From contig NZ_FUWU01000005.1 of the NCBI RefSeq assembly GCF_900167415.1, forward strand, positions 1 through 64,000: a stretch of 64,000 nt of DNA, read 5' to 3'. This DNA is from Fibrobacter intestinalis (GTDB lineage: Bacteria > Fibrobacterota > Fibrobacteria > Fibrobacterales > Fibrobacteraceae). The first letter of the stretch is position 1. Each line of letters starts with the position of its first letter. Below are positions 1-6,771 of this stretch, piece by piece. The translations under genes were made by a program, and so were the position numbers. The notes beneath the pieces are model-generated. The model ran no database searches. It was not told the DNA's origin and saw nothing but the letters and a program-made list of their open reading frames with translations.

Positions 1-179
1 AGACGGATCGGCTTGTTTGGCGCACCCATCTTTTCGTCGAACAATTTGGAAAACTCGGTCTCGAACTTGTTCCAGTCAATCTTGTTCGCGAGAACGTAGA
101 GGGGGTGCTTGTGGTTCAACTGCTCCTCAAGGGAGCAGAAAAGGCTTGTCTGTGCGTGGGATTTTGGCGGTCTGTACAT
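1..179 (-). CDS. IS5/IS1182-like transposase, N-terminal part (cut by window edge)
   Basis: Reading the minus strand from an ATG at 179 gives an open frame that runs off the window start. It begins MYRPPKSHAQ and continues with HPLYVLANKIDW and then MGAPNKPIR. The pattern 'HPLY.LA..IDW..FE..F..L....MG.P.KPIR' is the N-terminal (InsH/DUF772-type) domain of IS5/IS1182 family DDE transposases, which cut and paste insertion sequences. Only the first 59 residues are visible, so the catalytic DDE core cannot be judged. Upstream (180-285) lies the presumed left end of the element, next to a truncated restriction-type gene in the same orientation. Family assignment is from motif memory and is fairly secure. 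Confidence 0.8.
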   Translation of the reverse strand, partial: MYRPPKSHAQTSLFCSLEEQLNHKHPLYVLANKIDWNKFETEFSKLFDEKMGAPNKPIR

Positions 180-285
180 AAAAAATGCAAGGTTTTCAAT
201 CATATTTTAGAAATCCTTGCAATATTTTCACAGGGTAGAAATCAGTTTTTCCCAATAGTTATGCGGGCTGGACGAGATTTTAAGG
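1..285 (-). mobile_element. Insertion sequence end (IS5/IS1182-like), partial
   Basis: The transposase start at 179 is followed on its upstream side by about 100 bases with no gene, after which a coding frame (280-603) ends abruptly. The simplest reading is an IS inserted into that gene, with its left terminus near 280-290. A small inverted repeat (GCAAGG at about 187, CCTTGC at about 215) lies in the untranslated leader. I cannot define the terminal inverted repeat or a target duplication because the other end is outside the window, so the right boundary is approximate. Confidence 0.45.
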
Positions 286-603
286 GAGGACTATATATAT
301 TTTGGCTTTGACTTTTTTTGCTACAGATAATTCCTGCCCTATTGCTTTTTTCTTTTTAGGGGATGAAGTAAATTCCTTGGGTGTTTTCATTTCGATAAAC
401 ACGATTATTTCTTTATTCTGATTCAAAACAAGAACGTCAGGTTTCTTAGCGGATATTTTCTCACATTGTTTTATATTTAGTCCTGTAACTTCTTTTGATT
501 GGACTAAATCCTTTATTGTGGTGGCACCAAGGCTCCTACATGTAAATTTCCCAAATTGTACGGGATTTGAGTATAGCTCGTTTTGAATCGTTTGTTCAGA
601 CAT
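280..603 (-). pseudogene. Truncated restriction-type protein with PD-(D/E)xK core
   Basis: This is a 107-residue minus-strand frame. It contains KKPDVLVLNQNKEIIVFIEMK, in which PD followed by E-x-K after two strands matches the PD-(D/E)xK nuclease fold seen at the N-terminus of HsdR-type and some N-6 methylase restriction proteins. The frame stops just after AKIYIV, where such proteins normally continue for hundreds of residues, and IS-like sequence begins there. I therefore read it as the 5' stub of a restriction-modification gene interrupted by the insertion sequence. Whether the stub is translated or active is unknown. It could alternatively be a small stand-alone nuclease-like protein. 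Confidence 0.55.
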
Positions 604-1108
604 TTAAAGAATACTCGCTTTTTTTAACTCAGAGGAAGCGAGATTCGGCATTATTCCAAAAGCTTTGGCTCTACTCGATTTCAAAAAAAAAGGCGTGGAG
701 TCGCATTGCTTATTGAGTCAGTTGAAAGTGGTAGTTTCAGTAACGAGAATAAGAGACGAATCTCAAAATTTCCGGTCGCTCCGCACCATTCGGTACGGGG
801 CTATGTCATAGGGAAATGTAGATTATTTTGTCACTTCGGCAAGCTCAGTGACCTTATACGAAGTTAAAAAAGGAGATGCCCGCCTACGCGGGCATGACAA
901 ATTAGGGGTTGGATTTCTTCGCTTCGTTCGCATCTCCGTTCATTTTCGGTGGTTCGTGTCGTAATACTTGTTGAAAAACGGTGTTCTGGCATATTCTGGG
1001 AGTTCTCCGCCCCAGGCACAGCTGACTTCTAAAATTTTGTCCTTCAAGCAAATATTGTCTTTTGTTGCTAGATGGGCTGAAAATTTGAGTTCGTATCTTT
1101 ATGCGTTC
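604..1108. other. Gene-free stretch with dispersed short repeats
   Basis: No convincing coding frame is visible. Two common dispersed repeat types occur: a TTCGGCAAGCTCAGTGACC-type element at about 835-854, and a hairpin CCCGCCTACGCGGG followed by CATGAC at about 879-898. The remainder is AT-rich with no recognisable gene remnant. Confidence 0.5.
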
Positions 1109-1144
1109 GTATTTGTCGCATAGTGATTGTATATTGCAGTGAGA
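1109..1144 (+). promoter_or_regulatory. Promoter-like block, copy 1 (repeated at 1722-1757)
   Basis: A 36-base block with TATATT at 1130-1135 lies just upstream of the ATG at 1153. Nearly the same block recurs at 1722-1757, upstream of the Fic unit, differing at only a few positions. A TATATT -10 hexamer fits, but no good -35 is present at 16-18 bases. The duplication suggests shared regulation, perhaps by a bound factor. Confidence 0.45.
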
Positions 1145-1152
1145 GGTAAATT

Positions 1153-1719
1153 ATGTGGAGCGAATATCTATGGCAGCATGCAACAAATGACAATGAGAAA
1201 GTGATGTCTCGCTTTTATGGCGTGTTTGCGAATGAATACAAGCCGATTTATTTGATTTTGACGAACAAGGAAGTTGTTTTCGAAAGGTATGGAAAGCAGG
1301 GATGCGCAATCATTCCCGCTTTGTTCTCTTTTAAGGAAGAAATAGATTGTGATGAATTGGTGAAAAATTTCATAAAAATATTGCAGAAGAGTAAGTATAG
1401 ATTCTTGCCCCTGTATAAATTTTTGCGTGATGATTCTGGATTTGAAGGCTTTTTCCCATTCTTTGCGGTCTTTCCACGAATCAATACAGGGAATGCAATC
1501 AAGGAAGACTATGACAACTTTCAGAATTTTAGCGAATTCATCTTAGAACGGTGCAGCGAATTCAGCCTGACTCCATTTTTAACGAAGTCGCAAGAATGTG
1601 GTTTGAACCACCTTAAGAAAGAAACTTATTTTGCAAATCCGTTTCCAACCACATATAGCGAACTCATGCGGCGCACTTTGTCGGGCGAAATTATGCTTCT
1701 GCCTAAGTTTTCTATATGA
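1153..1719 (+). CDS. Hypothetical protein, 188 residues
   Basis: I do not recognise this protein. It is a soluble, acidic-aromatic sequence without a signal peptide or membrane segment, starting MWSEYLWQHA, with a Phe-rich centre (GFEGFFPFFAVFPR) and ending LLPKFSI. The ATG at 1153 is preceded by GAGAGG, a plausible ribosome-binding site, and by the promoter-like block also found before the Fic unit. The frame is long and uninterrupted with ordinary codon use for the window. Its setting beside an interrupted restriction gene and toxin-like genes makes it an accessory gene, but no function can be assigned. Confidence 0.6.
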   Translation: MWSEYLWQHATNDNEKVMSRFYGVFANEYKPIYLILTNKEVVFERYGKQGCAIIPALFSFKEEIDCDELVKNFIKILQKSKYRFLPLYKFLRDDSGFEGFFPFFAVFPRINTGNAIKEDYDNFQNFSEFILERCSEFSLTPFLTKSQECGLNHLKKETYFANPFPTTYSELMRRTLSGEIMLLPKFSI

Positions 1720-1721
1720 CT

Positions 1722-1757
1722 GTATTTGTCGTATATGGATTGTATATTGTAGTGAGA
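1722..1757 (+). promoter_or_regulatory. Promoter-like block, copy 2
   Basis: Second copy of the 36-base block at 1109-1144, again with TATATT followed by a GTAGTGAGA tail. It precedes the short ORFs and the Fic gene. Conservation of the block while the surrounding sequence differs points to a regulatory role or a recent duplication. Confidence 0.45.
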
Positions 1758-1806
1758 AAAAAGGAACTTTTTGTGAGAATTGGATTCTTGGAGTGGTTGC
1801 AATAAC

Positions 1807-1920
1807 ATGGGCAAGTGCGGCGTGTCGATGGCAACTAAAGATATAATGAATGAACTCGGTTTTCACAAAACCTGTGAAAAAGTAAGAGATAAAATTAAAG
1901 GAGCGAACCATGACTCTTGA
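1807..1920 (+). CDS. Possible small ORF, 37 residues
   Basis: A frame starting MGKCGVSMATKDIMNELGF and ending at 1920 overlaps the start of the next small gene by 11 bases. It is rich in charged residues and could be a leader or part of an antitoxin, but it has no clear ribosome-binding site. I list it as tentative only. Confidence 0.25.
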   Translation: MGKCGVSMATKDIMNELGFHKTCEKVRDKIKGANHDS

Positions 1921-2074
1921 TGAAAAAATGCATGAACTGTATTATGAACTAAAGCCGAAGTGCGAAAAGGAAGGGCTGAATCTGGCTTGGGAAGTACACA
2001 AGGCTATAAGGAAGTTTCGTAAAGAAAATCCTGATTTGGATGAACAATGGTCTAGGGAGGCAGAATGTTTATAA
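1910..2074 (+). CDS. Small charged protein upstream of Fic (candidate antitoxin)
   Basis: This 54-residue frame begins MTLDEKMHELYYELKPKC and ends WSREAECL. The ATG at 1910 follows AAAGGAGCG, a strong ribosome-binding site. It is predicted to be mostly helical and is highly charged. Its 3' end overlaps the Fic-domain gene by 10 bases, the arrangement typical of translationally coupled toxin-antitoxin pairs in which the antitoxin comes first. I see no inhibitory (S/T)xxxE(G/N) Fic motif in it, so the antitoxin role is inferred only from position and size. Confidence 0.55.
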   Translation: MTLDEKMHELYYELKPKCEKEGLNLAWEVHKAIRKFRKENPDLDEQWSREAECL

Positions 2075-2604
2075 ATGAATCTTTGGATTCGGATACTCGT
2101 TCGCTTGTGGATGTAGTTTCGGACTACTCGTTTGCACTTAATACTCTTGACGATTACGATCACCAGCGGCTTGTGTTCCCGAAATCGCAAAAGCAGGAGC
2201 GTTTCAAGGCTACTTATGAAAATGCGATGGCGGCGATTCAGGGACTCAAGGAAAAGTTTGGCGGCAGAGATTTGTTCGGTCACGAAAAAGACAATTCATT
2301 CAGGAGTAGCATTGGACAAATTTACCAGACTTTCGACGGCGTGGAGCTTTATTCGTCCGTAGAACAAAAAGCGGCGATGCTCCTTTATCTAGTCGTGAAA
2401 AATCATTCGTTCAGCGACGGAAACAAGCGTATTGCGGCAACGTTGTTTTTGTGGTTCATGCAGAACAACGGAATCTTGTATAATAGTAATGGCTGCAAAC
2501 GAATTGCGGATGCGTCTCTTGTGGCGATAACACTGATGATTGCCGAAAGCCGACCTGAAGATATGGAAATGATGGTAAAAGTGGTGGTGAATCTGATGGG
2601 GTAA
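2065..2604 (+). CDS. Fic/DOC-domain protein (RhuM C-terminal type)
   Basis: Fic proteins transfer AMP or another phosphate-containing group to target hydroxyls. The active-site motif HxFx(D/E)GNKR is intact as HSFSDGNKR at residues 114-122. The downstream stretch ALFLWFMQNN-type helix and 'LVAITLMIAES' resemble the C-terminal Fic part of RhuM-family proteins, but the RhuM N-terminal domain is absent: at 179 residues this is a stand-alone Fic domain with about 80 residues in front. It overlaps a small upstream gene and is followed two bases later by a phosphoesterase. A toxin or modifying enzyme is likely, and the partner and target are unknown. The ATG at 2065 is preceded by TAGGGAGG. Confidence 0.85.
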   Translation: MFINESLDSDTRSLVDVVSDYSFALNTLDDYDHQRLVFPKSQKQERFKATYENAMAAIQGLKEKFGGRDLFGHEKDNSFRSSIGQIYQTFDGVELYSSVEQKAAMLLYLVVKNHSFSDGNKRIAATLFLWFMQNNGILYNSNGCKRIADASLVAITLMIAESRPEDMEMMVKVVVNLMG

Positions 2605-2606
2605 TA

Positions 2607-3335
2607 ATGTGCACTAAACATCATCTTTGGATTTGTGGGGATATTCATGGCGAGTTGTCTAATCTCGTTTGGAAGGCCTCGCATCAATTAAAAATCAGGA
2701 ATGCCGATATTTTGGTTGTCGGTGATTTTGGTGCTGGTTTTGGTCGCCCCAAATCCATGGATGTTGCTTATGCTAAGATTTGTACAACTCTTGTAGAAAA
2801 TGATATTTGTTTGTACACAATTCGTGGCAATCATGATGACCCGTCGTTTTTCGATGGTTCGCACGATTACGAACGTCTTCATTTTTTGCCGGACCATCGG
2901 ATCGTAGAGCTTTGTGGCAAGAAAATTTATCCCATCGGTGGGGCGGTTTCTACGGATATTGATTTGGTCGATCCGTTGACTCGAAAATCACGCCGGATGC
3001 AGAATGATGCTCTTGTCAAATTTGGTTCGTCAAAACGAATTTGGTGGCCGGACGAAGCTCCTTCTAAGGCTCTTGAAAATATTCCCAAAACCACTGACAT
3101 CATTGTTTCTCATGAGGCGCCGCTATCGTTTGAACCTTCGCTTACGCGGGAAGCCCATGTTCGTGATGATACATGGCAAAAGGTCGTTGAATCCCGCCGC
3201 TACCTTGATGATGTTTTGAAGGCGGTCTTGCCTCCACGATGGTTTTACGGGCATTATCATTGTCATTTCGAAGGCAATTTTCAAGGAACGCACTATCGCT
3301 GCCTAGATATTGCAGAAATGACGCAGATTTGTTGA
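2607..3335 (+). CDS. Calcineurin-like metallophosphoesterase
   Basis: All five blocks of the family are present in order: GDIHG (11-15), GDFG (39-42, with G-D retained), GNHD (74-77), SHEAP (about 168) and GHYH (about 215), which together bind a two-metal centre that hydrolyses phosphomono- or diesters. There is no signal peptide, so it is cytoplasmic. The start lies two bases after the Fic stop codon, so the two genes are almost certainly co-transcribed and coupled. Family members in this size range act on nucleotides or phosphoproteins. A role reversing or limiting the Fic modification is an inference from the coupling only. Confidence 0.85.
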   Translation: MCTKHHLWICGDIHGELSNLVWKASHQLKIRNADILVVGDFGAGFGRPKSMDVAYAKICTTLVENDICLYTIRGNHDDPSFFDGSHDYERLHFLPDHRIVELCGKKIYPIGGAVSTDIDLVDPLTRKSRRMQNDALVKFGSSKRIWWPDEAPSKALENIPKTTDIIVSHEAPLSFEPSLTREAHVRDDTWQKVVESRRYLDDVLKAVLPPRWFYGHYHCHFEGNFQGTHYRCLDIAEMTQIC

Positions 3336-3422
3336 GTATGTACGGGAAAGCCCAAAAAAAATGGCGGACAGTCTGCCAGTATTCCCATTTTCATCCTCAA
3401 AACAGCGAAAACATAACAAGTA

Positions 3423-3451
3423 TTGACTCCGATTAGAGTTTTGGTTATATT
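3423..3451 (+). promoter_or_regulatory. Sigma-70-type promoter
   Basis: TTGACT at 3423-3428 and TATATT at 3446-3451 are separated by exactly 17 bases, ahead of TAGGAG and the ATG at 3483. This is one of the clearest promoter matches in the window. Confidence 0.65.
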
Positions 3452-3482
3452 AGGATAAAGTATTGTAGGAGCGAAGTTTTCA

Positions 3483-3722
3483 ATGGTTTTGTTGGACGAA
3501 TTGACTTATCTTGGCAATCTCTTAAAAGCTGCCGACATTAAAACGCGAATGTGCGACGGCTCAAACTCGAAAATGTCGGTAGAATGCGATGGTCGTTCCT
3601 ATTTGATAACGCTGGATCCTATTATGGATTCTTTGAAATTTCTTGACGTAAAAGCGTCTGTAGAAGTTGATTCCTTAACTCCCGAACAATCTTTTTTCCG
3701 TATAACAGGGAAGAATATATAG
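3483..3722 (+). CDS. Hypothetical protein, 79 residues
   Basis: A small soluble protein (MVLLDELTYLGNLLKAADIK...) with its own promoter and a GGAG box 11 bases before the ATG. I do not recognise it. It ends at 3722, a few bases from the end of a convergent 51-residue ORF. Composition is mixed alpha/beta with no signal peptide. The context (toxin-like pairs on both sides) suggests an accessory-region gene. Confidence 0.55.
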   Translation: MVLLDELTYLGNLLKAADIKTRMCDGSNSKMSVECDGRSYLITLDPIMDSLKFLDVKASVEVDSLTPEQSFFRITGKNI

Positions 3723-3727
3723 GGAGG

Positions 3728-3883
3728 TTAGGCTAAATACGGTGTTCGCCAATGCTCCTTGCCAATTTGCTCAATAGCGTCAGCTCCTAATACGCCGCTT
3801 TCCCACAACGCGTCAGCTTCTTTCTGGACGTCATCTTCAGGTTGAGTGCTTGTCGTCAAAGTTTTTTTGCTTTTATTGGTCAT
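3728..3883 (-). CDS. Small hypothetical protein, 51 residues
   Basis: The minus-strand frame runs from ATG at 3883 (MTNKSKKTLTTSTQPEDD...) to a stop at 3728 (...GKEHWRTPYLA). It has a basic, disordered-looking N-terminus and an acidic helical centre. It is convergent with the 79-residue gene, with five bases between their ends. I do not recognise it; small proteins of this kind are often antitoxin-like or regulators. No strong ribosome-binding site is visible, so confidence is moderate. Confidence 0.4.
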   Translation of the reverse strand: MTNKSKKTLTTSTQPEDDVQKEADALWESGVLGADAIEQIGKEHWRTPYLA

Positions 3884-3972
3884 ATGGGATTTGTCGCTAT
3901 GAAAATGGCGGGACAGTTTGCCCGCCTGATTAGGTTGAACCTGGGTCTTTCGACCAGCTCACGATAATATGT

Positions 3973-4401
3973 TTAGGCTTCGAACCAATTCTCCAATTTT
4001 AGGGGAGTGATTTTTGCGATAGGTTCGAAATCTTTTGAATTCCGCGTTACAAGGATCAAATCGTTAGTCAAGGCTGTTGCTGCGATTTGAGAGTCGCATA
4101 TCGGTCTTGGTTGCCCGGCCTTGTTGCATTTGGCGACTACTTCGGCGTAATAAGCCGCCGCAGTTGCGTCATACGGAAAGACATCAAATTTCTGTTTTAC
4201 GATTTCAACATATTCCTTCAGTTTATTCTTTCGAGAGCCGTCTGGCAGAAGTTCAATGCCAAAGAGAGCCTCTTGCAAGGTTATTGCCGAGATTGCACAC
4301 AAAGGCTCAAATCTTTGTATGTTTGTTAAAACGTTGGTATTTGGCTGTGGTTTGGAAAGTTCGGAAATAAGGTTGGAATCCAGCAAGAATCTCTTGTCCA
4401 T
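3973..4401 (-). CDS. PIN-domain RNase toxin (VapC-like)
   Basis: PIN-domain toxins are Mg-dependent ribonucleases. The start MDKRFLLDSNLISEL carries the first catalytic Asp (D8 in LLDSN), an E in LQEALFG-type context follows, and ICDSQIAATAL plus LVTRNSKDFEP supply the later acidic residues (D-S-Q and RNxxDF). Length is 142 residues, usual for VapC. I chose the ATG at 4401 because it lies one base after the stop of the antitoxin gene and puts the LLDSN motif at the N-terminus; an in-frame ATG at 4431 would overlap the antitoxin by 29 bases. With the 90-residue partner it forms a toxin-antitoxin operon. Confidence 0.85.
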   Translation of the reverse strand: MDKRFLLDSNLISELSKPQPNTNVLTNIQRFEPLCAISAITLQEALFGIELLPDGSRKNKLKEYVEIVKQKFDVFPYDATAAAYYAEVVAKCNKAGQPRPICDSQIAATALTNDLILVTRNSKDFEPIAKITPLKLENWFEA

Positions 4402-4402
4402 C

Positions 4403-4675
4403 TTACCCCCAGATATTAGCCTTGCTTGCATCGGGATATTCTACGACACGTCCAGCCTCAAGGTCCTTGGAAAAATCGTCATCAGGCGAACAACCCTGAC
4501 GCCAGCCTTTGAGTGCGTCAAGAAAAGACTCTTTGCGGTTGAGAGTCTCGTTCATATCGCGCTCAATCTTCCCAAATTCCATTTTTAGTTTCAGGTAGAG
4601 AACAAACTTCTCTACCTGCGAAATGTACTCGCTAGGCAGGGCTCGAATTTCTTTATTCAAAACATCCGTAGTCAT
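4403..4675 (-). CDS. VapB-like antitoxin
   Basis: This 90-residue protein directly precedes the PIN toxin, with one base between the stop and the toxin ATG. Its N-terminal part, ALPSEYISQVEKFVLYLKLK, resembles the DUF2281-type antitoxin helix, and the acidic C-terminus (SPDDDFSKDLEAGRVVEYPD) is the kind that wraps and inhibits a PIN toxin. The ATG at 4675 has AAAGAGGACA upstream. Role as antitoxin follows from gene order and shape; no DNA-binding fold is evident by eye. Confidence 0.7.
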   Translation of the reverse strand: MTTDVLNKEIRALPSEYISQVEKFVLYLKLKMEFGKIERDMNETLNRKESFLDALKGWRQGCSPDDDFSKDLEAGRVVEYPDASKANIWG

Positions 4676-4739
4676 TTTTTTGTCCTCTTTTCCAATAATC
4701 TATCTTTTTTGAGTAAAAAAAGCAAGCCTAGCCGCATTC

Positions 4740-4840
4740 GCGTTAGGGATAGTGACCCCTTGGGGCGGCACTATGGTGCCGTTTTAGGCGGCGGTCGACG
4801 AGCGGAGCGATGGCGACTGCCCCTAAAATATAGCCCGACC
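4740..4840 (+). repeat. Dispersed repeat, family C, copy 1
   Basis: The element starts GCGTTAGGGATAGTGACCC and ends AATATAGCCCGACC-like. The same ends bracket 41398-41518, with a different interior. Inside this copy is a perfect hairpin CGGCAC-TATG-GTGCCG, and immediately after it a palindrome CGCACATATATGTGCG (4840-4856). It leads directly into a carB fragment. Confidence 0.6.
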
Positions 4841-4879
4841 GCACATATATGTGCGGGAACGCCCAAACGATTAGGCTGC

Positions 4880-4912
4880 GTGCTCCAGATTTACCACAAG
4901 GAAAAGCCTGCA
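4880..4912 (+). pseudogene. carB: carB fragment (VLQIYHKEKPA)
   Basis: Eleven codons encode VLQIYHKEKPA, matching the CarB stretch that precedes the conserved GVIVQ(F/Y)GGQTP of the second ATP-grasp half. It is followed at once by repeat sequence, and a second, different version of the same CarB position (LETPAGVIV) begins at 5104. This is the first recognisable piece of the broken carB. Confidence 0.55.
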
Positions 4913-5040
4913 AGCCGAGTGTCGCAAAAATATGCTTGCATATTTTTCCTCAAAGAGGATAACTCAACAACGAAACTAAAGTTTCGAGTTTCGTATATAT
5001 GACCGAGGCGAAGCGGCGGACGCCGAAGGCGTCAAAACTT
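4913..5040 (+). repeat. Composite repeat (families B and E)
   Basis: Begins with the family B head (GCAAG..CGAGTGTCGC), then a perfect hairpin AAAAATATGC-TT-GCATATTTTT. Next comes a family E hairpin CGAAACT-AA-AGTTTCG at 4971-4986, flanked by GGATAACTC and TCGTATA, and then the family B tail ATGACCGAG...GACGCCGAAGGCGTCAAAA. One module appears nested in the other. Confidence 0.65.
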
Positions 5041-5103
5041 TGTAAGGCGAGTGATGCGAACGTCAAACTTGTTTGAACGGTCATATCCGAGCCGCAAAGG
5101 TTT
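5041..5103 (+). repeat. Family B repeat, short copy
   Basis: Contains the head GTAAGGCGAGTGATGCG, a hairpin TCAAAC-TT-GTTTGA, and then ACGGTCATATCCGAGCCGC. It separates the two overlapping versions of the CarB stretch at 4880-4912 and 5104-5130. Confidence 0.55.
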
Positions 5104-5130
5104 CTGGAAACGCCGGCTGGCGTGATCGTG

Positions 5131-5232
5131 GCCAGACTAAAGGCTGGCATCGTTCCACTGGAATTGATTCAGCCCGTTGGGCTTTATCGTTCAAATAGGA
5201 ATGCACGCCAGCATAGCTGGCGAGTGTCACGA
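5131..5232 (+). repeat. Insertion 1 in carB (102 bases, in frame, no stop)
   Basis: Lies between GVIV and QFGGQ codons. It is 34 codons long, keeps the frame and has no stop. Imperfect hairpins mark its ends (GCCAGACT-AA-AGGCTGGC at the left, GCCAGCATAGCTGGC at the right), with AGCCC-GTT-GGGCT inside. It ends in the GAGTGTC head typical of family B. Confidence 0.7.
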
Positions 5233-5559
5233 CAGTTCGGTGGCCAGACCCCGCTGAACATCGCCCGCGCCCTCTCCGACGAAGGCGTCAAGATTCTCGG
5301 CACGAGCATCGACTCCATCGACATCGCCGAAGACCGCGACCTGTTCCGCAAGATGATGGATAACCTCGGCATCCCGATGCCGGAAAGCGGCATGGCCACG
5401 AACATCGACGAAGCCCTCGCTTGCGTCAAGCAGATTGGCGGCTACCCGGTGATGATCCGCCCGAGCTTCGTTCTCGGTGGCCGCGGCATGGAAGTCATCT
5501 ACGACGAGAACATGCTCCGCGAATACGTTGCCAAGGCTGTCGGCGTGACCCCGGACCGT

Positions 5560-5640
5560 CATTCACAAGACCGTTCGGCTTTACAAGCCTCACTCTCGCA
5601 AACGCACTCAGCTTGCGCTTGAGTGCTTCTTTGTTCACGG
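5560..5640 (-). repeat. Insertion 2 in carB (81 bases, family A, inverted)
   Basis: Read on the minus strand it is CCGTGA, a hairpin with arms GCACTC and GAGTGC, then GCGAGAGTGAGGC and GAACGGTC, the same layout as insertions 3 and 5 but with a different hairpin stem. Its length is a multiple of three, but it brings a stop at 5620-5622. Confidence 0.65.
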
Positions 5641-5670
5641 CTCATCGACCGCTTCCTCCACAACGCTCTC

Positions 5671-5747
5671 CTGTGAGCCGTAGGCGACTCGTCATAACTA
5701 GTCGTCGAAGGCGAGAGTGGAGCGTGAGCGGAACGGTCTCCATAGGC
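5671..5747 (+). repeat. Insertion 3 in carB (77 bases, family A)
   Basis: GTGAGCCGTAGGCGACTCGT opens an almost identical copy of insertion 5 (6171-6246); both end GCGGAACGGTC..CATA. It lies between HNAL and EADAL codons; the expected Glu-Cys pair is missing, suggesting a small loss at the junction. Confidence 0.7.
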
Positions 5748-5873
5748 GAAGCTGACGCCCTCTCTGACGGCGAACACGTTTACATCCCGTCCGTGATGGA
5801 ACACGTGGAACTTGCCGGTGTCCACTCCGGTGACTCCGCCTGCATTATCCCGCCGGTGACCATCACTAAGGAA

Positions 5874-6002
5874 TAGCGTGCAAGCGAGTGTCGCGACGAA
5901 ATGCTCGCATTTCGGCATGACCGAGCGCCGCCGCGGACGCCTATACGAAACTAGCCACTTTAGTGGCTTAGTTGAGTATCCCCTTTGGGGAAAAGGCGTC
6001 AA
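5874..6002 (+). repeat. Insertion 4 in carB (129 bases, families B and E)
   Basis: Family B head GTGCAAGCGAGTGTCGC, hairpin CGAAATGC-TC-GCATTTCG, then ATGACCGAG; a family E module with hairpin AGCCACT-TT-AGTGGCT at 5953-5968; and the tail GGCGTCAAA. It sits between the ITKE and NLATIK codons, and the flanking carB frame is the same on both sides. Confidence 0.7.
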
Positions 6003-6170
6003 AACCTCGCCACCATCAAAGATTACACGCGCAAGATCGCTGAAGCCCTCCACGTGTGCGGCCTCATGAACATGCAGTATGCCATCGAAGACGGCAAGGT
6101 GTTCGTCCTCGAAGCCAACCCGCGCGCAAGCCGCACGGTGCCGCTGGTCTCCAAGGTTTGTAACACGCCC

Positions 6171-6246
6171 GTGAGCCGTAGGCGACTCGTCATAACGAGT
6201 CGTCGGAGGCGAGAGTGAGGCTGTAAGCGGAACGGTCGTCATAATC
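6171..6246 (+). repeat. Insertion 5 in carB (76 bases, family A)
   Basis: Nearly identical to insertion 3, with a perfect hairpin CGACTCGT-CATA-ACGAGTCG. About 50-55 CarB codons are missing at this site, so it marks an insertion plus deletion, or recombination between two repeats. Confidence 0.7.
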
Positions 6247-6588
6247 GAAGTCCTCGGCCTCTCCGACGACTACGCCCTCGCTTACTACAAGAGCCAGGAA
6301 GCCGCCGATTCCTTCCTCCCGAACGAAGGCGCTGTGCTCATCAGCCTTTCCGACAAGGTGAACCTCTCCGAACAGGCTATCGAAATCGGTAAGGAATTCC
6401 AGAAGCTCGGCTTCAAGATCTACGCTACCGAAGGCACCGCCAAGTTCTATGAGAAGGCCGACGTGAAGTGCGAAGTGGTGAACAAGATTGCTGAAGGCCG
6501 CCCGAACGTCCTCGACATCATCCTGAACAAGCAGGTGAACCTCATCATCAACACGCCGTGGGCAAAGCGCGACGCCATCAAGGACGAC

Positions 6589-6665
6589 AAATGCCAAGGG
6601 CGAGTGAAGCAGGATTGCTTGCAAGCCTATTTCCGAACCCAGCATTTGGGAGCCGAAGGATCCAA
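6589..6665 (+). repeat. Insertion 6 in carB (77 bases, family B-like)
   Basis: Contains GGGCGAGTGAAGC and the hairpin TTGC-TT-GCAA with AGG/CCT outer arms, then CCGA and GAGCCGAAGG. It shifts the frame of the nine-codon carB piece that follows, but the next insertion restores it (77 + 79 = 156). Confidence 0.6.
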
Positions 6666-6692
6666 AGTGCCATCCGCAAGGCCGCCATCAAA

Positions 6693-6771
6693 AGTGTGCA
6701 AGGTGAGTGTCGCACAAAAATGCTTGCATTTTTGTATGACCGAACCGAAGCCACGGACGCGAAGCGTCAAC
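6693..6771 (+). repeat. Insertion 7 in carB (79 bases, family B)
   Basis: GTGCAAGGTGAGTGTCGC head, perfect hairpin ACAAAAATGC-TT-GCATTTTTGT, then ATGACCGAACCGAAGCC and the GACGCGAAGCGTC tail hairpin. The reading frame from 6334 stays open through it. Confidence 0.7.
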
